Source of the DNA: Proteobacteria bacterium UBA5122
GTDB taxonomy: Bacteria > Pseudomonadota > Gammaproteobacteria > Tenderiales > Tenderiaceae
Reading direction: 5' to 3'
Assembly: GCA_002415485.1 (NCBI GenBank)
Contig: DHYU01000023.1
Span: 32,348-60,398 of the forward strand
Length of the DNA: 28,051 nt
A model generated the notes under the pieces. The model was not told the DNA's origin. It did no database searches and worked only from the letters and a program-made list of their open reading frames with translations. A program made the translations under genes and the position numbers. Below, one piece after another: positions 22,265 to 28,051 of the stretch. Each line of letters starts with the position of its first letter. Position 1 is the first letter of the stretch.

Positions 22265-22339
22265 GGTCTTTTTATAATCCAAGACTCATCGTTATATAGC
22301 GGCGTACATTCCAAGTCTTCTTTTTTGACAATGGCGCGG
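22265..22339 (-). pseudogene. Remnant of a truncated-haemoglobin gene 3' end
   Basis: The stretch 22285-22339 aligns without gaps to 25202-25256, inside the intact truncated-haemoglobin gene, with 48 of 55 bases identical by hand; weaker similarity extends to 22265. Read on the minus strand it still encodes RAIVKKEDLECTPLYNDE against RAIVKKDASECTLQYNDE in the gene. There is no start and nothing resembling the rest of the globin, so it is a fragment. Together with the intact gene it flanks the PAS kinase gene as a direct repeat. Confidence 0.75.
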
Positions 22340-22502
22340 AACCTGGTAATGGGTGCTGCGCCTTTATATTTTTGACATTTGGAAATTCAGTCTGAAGCTT
22401 GCAGGCCGTTATAACCGGGATGCCATGGTGCATTCTAAAAGCGCACTAAATTTAATGTTTATTGTTTGACTGGGAATCCGACACGGGTTTATTGGAGTAA
22501 GC

Positions 22503-25040
22503 ATGGAGAACAAGCCGATACTTATGACGACAATGTTGCGGACAAAAGTCCTGGCGACCATTGCGTTGGTATTGTTGGGCCTATTTGGCAATTATCTCAA
22601 TCTGCCGCTGTTTTTCTCAGTCAATTTCATCTTTGGTTCTATCGCCGTCATGCTGGCGATCGTTCTGCTTGGAACCGTGCCTGCATTATTGGTCGCGCTT
22701 GTGGCGGGCGCGTATACGATTTTTTTGTGGGGACATCCTTACGCCTTGGTGGTGTTTGTCCTCGAGGCCCTGGTCGTCGGTTACTTATATAAACGAGGGT
22801 GGCGCAATCTAGTCTTATCCGACCTGGTGTTCTGGTTGGTCTTGGGTGCCCCCTTGGTGTTGGCACTTTATCGTGGCGTGTTGGGTATGCCGTGGGAGGC
22901 GGCTACGTTGATTGCGCTCAAGCAGCCTGTAAACGGATTGTTTAACGCATTATTCGCTGGGTTGGTGATCATCGGTTGGCGTATGTTGCGGCGCGATGTC
23001 TCTGGTCAGTACATGACAGCGTCTCAATTATCGGGCTTGTTGTTTCATGTGGTATTGATGGTTGTTATTTTGGCGGGTACGGTCCCCATTCTTCATGAGG
23101 GGCACAGTAAGCGAAATTTCCACGAACAGGTGATGGCGGAGCGACTGGGCGAAGGTGTCGATGAATTTATTCTGCATTTGAAAGCAGAACAGGTGCAGAC
23201 AGCAGAGCAGGCCAAACTTTATTTGTCCTTGAATAAGGAAAGTATGGTGCCGTGGTCGGGGATGGCATTGATCACTACGGACGGCGAGGTCCTGGCGAGT
23301 CTAGGTGATGTGGTGGAAGCAATGGCGACCCCAGGTGAGGTCAGGCCATTGGAGAATGGCTTGAGCCAATGGTTGCCGACGGGTGATATGCCGGCAATGC
23401 AACGCTGGAAGGCCGGTCGTTATCGAGTGGTTAAAGAGGTGTCGGGCATTGGGCAAATTGCTTATGTCGTTATAGAGAAGAGTTCGGCGCCGCTGGTGGC
23501 CAAGGTGGAACGGGACAGTGCGACGCAATTTGGCTACTTGGTAATACTGGTGGTGTTTGGTTTGATCGTCGCCCGGGCACTTAGTCATTGGCTAACGGTG
23601 CCATTAACACGATTGTCGCGTATCGCAAGTGAAACCAATGATGGCGTGGTGGTGACAGATCGAGAGGGCCGCGTGGAGTGGGTCAATGAAGCATTCACTC
23701 GTATAAGTGGTTATACCTTGAATGAACTAAAAGGTCGTAAGCCTGGTGATGTGTTGCAAGGTGAGGAAACATCGGCCGCTGCCATTTCAATGATGAATAA
23801 TGCACTTTCACAACAAGCGCCTTTTAATGTGGATGTGGTGAATTACTCCAAGACGGGTCAACCATATTGGGTGCGCATTAGTTGTAATCCTATGCGTGAT
23901 GAGAGTGGTAGTTTGACCGGGTACATGGCAATTGAATCTGATATTGATGAGCAGAAGCGGGCAGAGAAACGATTGCGTGAAAGTGAGCTGCGCTTTCGTT
24001 CAATATTTGATGACGCTGGAGATGCGATTTATATCCATGATCGATTTGGCCGCATTATGGATGTCAATCAAGGCGCATGTGATCAGACAGGGTATACACG
24101 GGCCGAGCTAATATCGTTGAATGTGTCTCAGTTGGACAGAGGTGTCAGTCCGGATGCATTGCTTAACATTTGGGAGCGAGCGCAGGGGCAGGCGAATGTA
24201 TTTCCAATGACACTGGACAGTATTCATCGCTGCAAGGATGGTCGAGAGTTTCCGATCGAAGTACGTATTAGCATGTTAACGAAAGATGAGAATAATCTGT
24301 TTATCGCTGTTGTGCGGGATATCACTGAGCGTAAACGTATGGATCGCATGAAGAGAGAGTTTGTGTCGACGGTCAGTCATGAGCTCAGAACGCCATTAAC
24401 ATCGATCTCGGGTGCCCTGAGTCTGGTGGCAAGTGATGCACTGGGTGAATTGCCAGCCAAAGCCAAAGAGATGCTTTCAATTGCACAATCCAATAGTCAG
24501 CGCCTGACGGAGCTGATTAATGATTTACTCGATATGGAGAAGATCGCTGCGGGCAAGATGCATTTTGAGATGCAGCCACATTCATTGGATGAAGTGGTAA
24601 AGCAGGGTGTGGATGCAAATCAAAGTTATGGTTTAGGAAAGGGCGTGACAATATCCCTTGCCGGCCACAGCAATGCTGAAGTCAGAGTGGACAGGCAACG
24701 TCTGTTGCAGGTGATGTATAACTTGTTGTCGAACGCGATTAAATTCTCGCCAGAATCTGGGTGTGTGGAGGTGGTAATAGCACGCAGGGATGGGCATGTA
24801 CGCGTAAGTGTACAAGACCATGGTCCAGGTATCCCGGAGGAGTTTCGAGCGCGGATATTTCAAAAGTTTGCCCAGGCAGATTCATCGGATACCCGACAAA
24901 AGGGTGGGACAGGGTTGGGGTTGGCGATTAGCCGAGAGCTCGTTGAGCGCATGGGTGGTGTGATTGGGTTTGATTCGCTGCAAGGGAAGGGGGCTGATTT
25001 TTATTTCGAATTCCCTATATGGAGAGGTGAGGGGGCATGA
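22503..25040 (+). CDS. Membrane PAS-PAS sensor histidine kinase
   Basis: 845-residue inner-membrane kinase. N-terminal block of about five or six hydrophobic segments (17-160), a further membrane segment (178-195), a probable periplasmic loop (about 200-340), a last membrane segment (344-362), two PAS domains (about 375-485 and 495-610, each with an FRSI.D/WVNEAF-type start and a PAC tail ending DIDEQKRAE and DITERKRMD), a HisKA domain with phospho-acceptor His626 in VSHELRTPLT, and a HATPase domain with N-box NLLSNAIKF (740-748), G1 DHGPGIP (772-778) and G2 GGTGLGLAI (801-809). There is no receiver domain. GGAG lies 6 bases before the ATG. No cognate regulator is adjacent. It lies between the two copies of the globin 3' end. 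Confidence 0.93.
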   Translation: MENKPILMTTMLRTKVLATIALVLLGLFGNYLNLPLFFSVNFIFGSIAVMLAIVLLGTVPALLVALVAGAYTIFLWGHPYALVVFVLEALVVGYLYKRGWRNLVLSDLVFWLVLGAPLVLALYRGVLGMPWEAATLIALKQPVNGLFNALFAGLVIIGWRMLRRDVSGQYMTASQLSGLLFHVVLMVVILAGTVPILHEGHSKRNFHEQVMAERLGEGVDEFILHLKAEQVQTAEQAKLYLSLNKESMVPWSGMALITTDGEVLASLGDVVEAMATPGEVRPLENGLSQWLPTGDMPAMQRWKAGRYRVVKEVSGIGQIAYVVIEKSSAPLVAKVERDSATQFGYLVILVVFGLIVARALSHWLTVPLTRLSRIASETNDGVVVTDREGRVEWVNEAFTRISGYTLNELKGRKPGDVLQGEETSAAAISMMNNALSQQAPFNVDVVNYSKTGQPYWVRISCNPMRDESGSLTGYMAIESDIDEQKRAEKRLRESELRFRSIFDDAGDAIYIHDRFGRIMDVNQGACDQTGYTRAELISLNVSQLDRGVSPDALLNIWERAQGQANVFPMTLDSIHRCKDGREFPIEVRISMLTKDENNLFIAVVRDITERKRMDRMKREFVSTVSHELRTPLTSISGALSLVASDALGELPAKAKEMLSIAQSNSQRLTELINDLLDMEKIAAGKMHFEMQPHSLDEVVKQGVDANQSYGLGKGVTISLAGHSNAEVRVDRQRLLQVMYNLLSNAIKFSPESGCVEVVIARRDGHVRVSVQDHGPGIPEEFRARIFQKFAQADSSDTRQKGGTGLGLAISRELVERMGGVIGFDSLQGKGADFYFEFPIWRGEGA

Positions 25041-25174
25041 CTCAGACCTTTCTAAATAAATCATCTGGATTTGCGCAGATCTGAGCCAATAACGCGGCGG
25101 CTGTTTGAGACAGTTTCCAAGCCTGTCAATCTTGCCCCGCAATATCAACAGCCCCTGTGTCGCGCGCTGCATTT

Positions 25175-25600
25175 TTAGTGTGGTTTCTTAAAATCCAATA
25201 TCTCATCGTTATATTGCAGCGTACATTCCGAAGCATCTTTTTTGACGATGGCGCGGCGCAGCGCGTTGTCGGCGGCCAGCCATTCGTCTTTAAGGTCGTC
25301 GTTGACGCCGCATTCGCTGATCGACTCGCCAAGCAGTCGTTGTCGCAAATCAAATAACTCTTCGGTGATGACCATGTGCTGGTGGGCAAACTTCGGCGCC
25401 CGGCCCATGTATAACTTTGGGCCACCGATGATCGAGGTCAGAAAGTCGGTCTGTTGGTCTTCCAGCAGCTGCTGACTCCGGCCCTGGAAGTATTGGCCCA
25501 GCCACGGATGGGCAAAGGCCTTGTCGTAAAAGACCTTGTGCACCCGTTGCAGGGTCGGCTTGCCGCCGAGTCGGTCATAGAGGGTATTGCTGATGCCCAT
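25175..25600 (-). CDS. Truncated haemoglobin (2/2 globin)
   Basis: 141-residue globin of the truncated family, which binds haem and handles O2 or NO. Recognisable features: YDRLGGKPTLQRVHKVFYDKA (helices A-B, Tyr25 as the B10 distal residue), Gly-Gly-Pro with KLYMGR before helix F, and proximal His73 in APKFAHQHMVI. Gln49 or Gln50 could be the distal E-helix residue. The group cannot be fixed with confidence. It is convergent with the PAS kinase and divergent from the 7TMR-DISM kinase, so an oxygen- or NO-related link to either is possible but unproved. AGGTG lies 8 bases before the ATG. Part of its 3' end is duplicated at 22285-22339. Confidence 0.88.
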   Translation of the reverse strand: MGISNTLYDRLGGKPTLQRVHKVFYDKAFAHPWLGQYFQGRSQQLLEDQQTDFLTSIIGGPKLYMGRAPKFAHQHMVITEELFDLRQRLLGESISECGVNDDLKDEWLAADNALRRAIVKKDASECTLQYNDEILDFKKPH

Positions 25601-25825
25601 ATCGATACACCTGTGAATAAGATTTATTTGGGATATATGTTATTTCGGCTATTCTGTGAGAAAGTAAAGCAATACAGCGACGGAGTCTCACGGCCGCAAG
25701 TGTAGAACCACGGGTGAACAAATGTTCCGCAGCGTTCGATACGTAAAAACGCCTAGTGAGTATGTATCATGCTGCTGATAGCGAATGTTTTACATCTGCA
25801 ACCTATTCTTATCTTATTATTCTGG

Positions 25826-25855
25826 TTGAACTCTATAAAATATACGTCGTATATA
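25826..25855 (+). promoter_or_regulatory. Promoter and operator-like palindrome of the 7TMR-DISM kinase gene
   Basis: TTGAAC (25826-25831), 18-base spacer, TATATA (25850-25855). The spacer and -10 overlap a palindrome TATACG-T-CGTATA (25841-25853). The predicted leader is only about 15 bases, and AACGAAA is the only ribosome-site-like sequence, so translation may be weak. Confidence 0.4.
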
Positions 25856-25876
25856 ACTGTGAGATAGAGAACGAAA

Positions 25877-28030
25877 ATGCCAATGTATCGAATGGTCATG
25901 CTGTGGCTGGTCTTGATGATAACGGTGCCTGCCTTTGCCTCGCCATTTGACAGTCCGGCGGCCCCGGTTCTCGGTGTGCATAATGCGATCGATATATCAG
26001 CGATTAGCGAAAATATCGTTATAGGTGACAATCTGCATTACCTGGAGGATGCTAATAAACAACTGAGCATCAACGATATAACCGATGCATCCATCAGCAA
26101 GCAGTGGCAGAAAAGTGATCAAGTGGCGCCGTCGTTTGGTATTACCAATAGCGCATATTGGTTTTATGCTGATTTAGAAAATACATCCCCAGCCCCTGTT
26201 TCCACGATACTGCAAATTGAAAATCCCCTGCTGGATGAAGTTATTTTGTATGTTACCAACGGTGATAAGGTGCTAAATAGTTACACTGTAGGTTTAAAAC
26301 ATCCATTTTCTCAGCGACCTATTGCCAGTCCGCTATTTGCCTTTCCTATCGATATGTCAGGGGGCAGCAAGCTGCGTATATATTTTAATGCACACACGTT
26401 GTCGGATGGGCTGCGGGTGCCAACCCGCTTGTGGCAGCCACAACAGTGGTATTTATCCATTTCGCGAGATCATGTGGTTCACGGTGTCTACTTTGGCATC
26501 ATTATCGGGTTGTTGCTTTATAACTTGTTTCTATACGCAGTTGTTAAAGAGCGTGTCTATCTCTATTACTCCCTTTTCCAACTTTCATTTGTATGCTTTC
26601 AATTAGGTATAAGCGGCTATGGGCAGCAATTCGTATGGTCGACCTATACAGGAGTCAATACCCATCTCAGTTATCTGTTCTCTGGGTTTGTTGGTTTTTT
26701 TCTCTGTTACTTTAGCTATAAATTAATCGCCGCAGAGTCATTCAGTCATACCGTCAAAAAGGCATGGTTGATTCTTGCCTGGTTGTTTGCTGCAGGCTTG
26801 GCGATAACGCCGATCATTAGTGATGCGCTATACATTGGAATGTTGTTTCAGAGTGGGGTGGTCGCGCTAATGGCGATCTCATTCTGTGCCACGTCGATCC
26901 TGTACTGGAAGCATAGTTTGGTGGTGAGGATATGGGCCGCAGCACTGCTCTGTTTTGTTGGCGGCACGGCGCTTTATGTCGCCGCAGCCAATGGTGTGAT
27001 CGAAACCAACTTCTTTTTTGAACACGCCATGCAAATTGGTTCAGCCTTGGAGGCGATTATTTTGTCGTTATTGCTGGGCTATCGAATTCGGCGCGAACAG
27101 GACGAGAAGCGCATGCTCATGAGCAGTACGAAATCTGTGCGAGAGGCTGCTAGAGAAAAGTCACGTCTACTGGCCGAGGCATGCCATGATTTACGGCAAC
27201 CACTGCATGCGCTATCTCTGTTTGTTGATGTGCTCAGGGATGATAATAGCCAAACACAACGCGAAACCCTGTTTCCGCGCATTGATGCGGCTATGGAGGC
27301 AATGCAAAAATTGTTTGATACGCTATTGGATGTTTCACGCTTGGATGCAAACTCGATAGTGCCAGAATACAGCCACTTCGATATTGATGCGTTGATACAA
27401 ACACTGGCCAATGAATATCGTCCGGCTGCGCAGGCCAAAGGTTTGCAACTAAAAACCCGCGCACGCAATATTATTGTTATGTCAGATCGACTGCTGGTCG
27501 AGCGCGTATTGCGCAATCTTATTAGTAATGCCATTCGTTACACCGATGTGGGTAAAGTGCTGATTACCTGTCGTCAATATAAAAGTCGCGTGTTGATACA
27601 GGTGTGGGACACTGGCATTGGTATTCCAGAAGAACAGTGCGATGAGATATTTCTCGAATTCAAGCAGCTTCACCAGCCAACACACAACCGTAACGAAGGT
27701 TTTGGCCTCGGTCTGTCAGTAGTGCAAAAGATTTGTGGTTTATTAACATTGCCGCTAACGCTGAGGTCCACTCCAGGAAAAGGATCGGTATTCAGCATCA
27801 CACTACCACTAGGCGATGAAGGTTCAGTCGCCAACGAGCAAGAATGCGATCGAAGTCAAGTCTTGACCTTGGAAGGGTTGAAGTTGTTGGTGATAGACGA
27901 CGACAGTGAGGTCCTCTCCGCCATGCGGGCACTGCTAGAAAAATGGCAATGCCATGTGATTACAGCCTGCTCGCTCGATGAAGCAATTCAGGCTATGCAA
28001 CAACAAAACTTTGTGCCAAGCATGATCTGA
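25877..28030 (+). CDS. 7TMR-DISM sensor kinase with incomplete receiver domain
   Basis: 717-residue sensor kinase. Signal peptide (1-21); extracellular 7TMR-DISM input domain (about 45-190); seven-helix membrane block (about 202-402); coiled-coil linker (404-432); HisKA with His437 in CHDLRQPLHAL; HATPase with N-box NLISNAIRY (547-555), G1 DTGIGIP (578-584) and G2 GFGLGL (608-613). A CheY-like receiver begins at about 666 (LKLLVIDDD) but the frame stops after 717, a few residues before the phosphoacceptor Asp would be expected. The RQP-type H-box is usual for hybrid kinases with a C-terminal receiver. The window ends 21 bases later, so a frameshift cannot be resolved; the 21 bases following the stop, read in the same frame, give no Asp. 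ATG 25877 is chosen for the signal peptide. Confidence 0.88.
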   Translation: MPMYRMVMLWLVLMITVPAFASPFDSPAAPVLGVHNAIDISAISENIVIGDNLHYLEDANKQLSINDITDASISKQWQKSDQVAPSFGITNSAYWFYADLENTSPAPVSTILQIENPLLDEVILYVTNGDKVLNSYTVGLKHPFSQRPIASPLFAFPIDMSGGSKLRIYFNAHTLSDGLRVPTRLWQPQQWYLSISRDHVVHGVYFGIIIGLLLYNLFLYAVVKERVYLYYSLFQLSFVCFQLGISGYGQQFVWSTYTGVNTHLSYLFSGFVGFFLCYFSYKLIAAESFSHTVKKAWLILAWLFAAGLAITPIISDALYIGMLFQSGVVALMAISFCATSILYWKHSLVVRIWAAALLCFVGGTALYVAAANGVIETNFFFEHAMQIGSALEAIILSLLLGYRIRREQDEKRMLMSSTKSVREAAREKSRLLAEACHDLRQPLHALSLFVDVLRDDNSQTQRETLFPRIDAAMEAMQKLFDTLLDVSRLDANSIVPEYSHFDIDALIQTLANEYRPAAQAKGLQLKTRARNIIVMSDRLLVERVLRNLISNAIRYTDVGKVLITCRQYKSRVLIQVWDTGIGIPEEQCDEIFLEFKQLHQPTHNRNEGFGLGLSVVQKICGLLTLPLTLRSTPGKGSVFSITLPLGDEGSVANEQECDRSQVLTLEGLKLLVIDDDSEVLSAMRALLEKWQCHVITACSLDEAIQAMQQQNFVPSMI

Positions 28031-28051
28031 ATCGCCCCCACTTTCATAGAG

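Overview
The window looks like chromosome of a free-living gammaproteobacterium. The evidence is the glyQ-glyS-gmhB-plsC order, the engB/dsbA neighbourhood, periplasmic YceI and DsbA, several exported proteins with Gram-negative sorting signals, and many sensor kinases. No species can be named from the sequence. I saw no tRNA, rRNA, CRISPR array, transposase or phage gene.

Layout. 1-4809 (+): tight housekeeping run glyQ (5' cut by the window edge), glyS, gmhB, a plsC-type acyltransferase, a histidine-phosphatase-like protein and a small lipoprotein. 4802-7319 (-): two overlapping exported DUF1566 proteins; the second ends in a GlyGly-CTERM sorting tail. 7589-9021 (+): a polytopic membrane protein and YceI. 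9022-9787: a gene-poor stretch holding two tandem plus-strand small-RNA candidates, each behind a sigma-E/AlgU-like promoter. 9788-10896 (-): a cyclic-nucleotide-binding-domain protein and engB. 11095-14276 (+): dsbA (also behind a sigma-E-like promoter), an acetolactate synthase and an EEP-fold hydrolase. 14371-16673 (+): a receiver-TPR response regulator and a sensorless histidine kinase. 16750-19590 (-): a thrombospondin-type-3/OmpA protein and a CPBP intramembrane protease that resembles the JDVT-CTERM processing enzyme MrtJ. 20121-22241 (+): a secreted protein of unknown function and a HEAT-repeat protein. 22503-28030: a PAS-PAS hybrid-less sensor kinase (+), a truncated haemoglobin (-), and a 7TMR-DISM sensor kinase (+) whose receiver domain stops early.

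Most notable: (1) the intergenic RNAs sit where enterobacteria carry spf (Spot 42), pseudomonads ersA and xanthomonads sX13. They have C-rich hairpin loops and near-identical sigma-E-type promoters, and dsbA nearby has a third such promoter, so this looks like a small envelope-stress locus. (2) The 765-residue TSP3/OmpA protein carries a JDVT-CTERM-like sorting signal in its middle, followed by a second signal peptide and a possible internal start, next to the matching protease. (3) A 55-bp remnant of the 3' end of the truncated-haemoglobin gene lies on the far side of the PAS kinase gene, so the kinase is flanked by direct repeats. All of this comes from reading by eye; no search or folding program was run.
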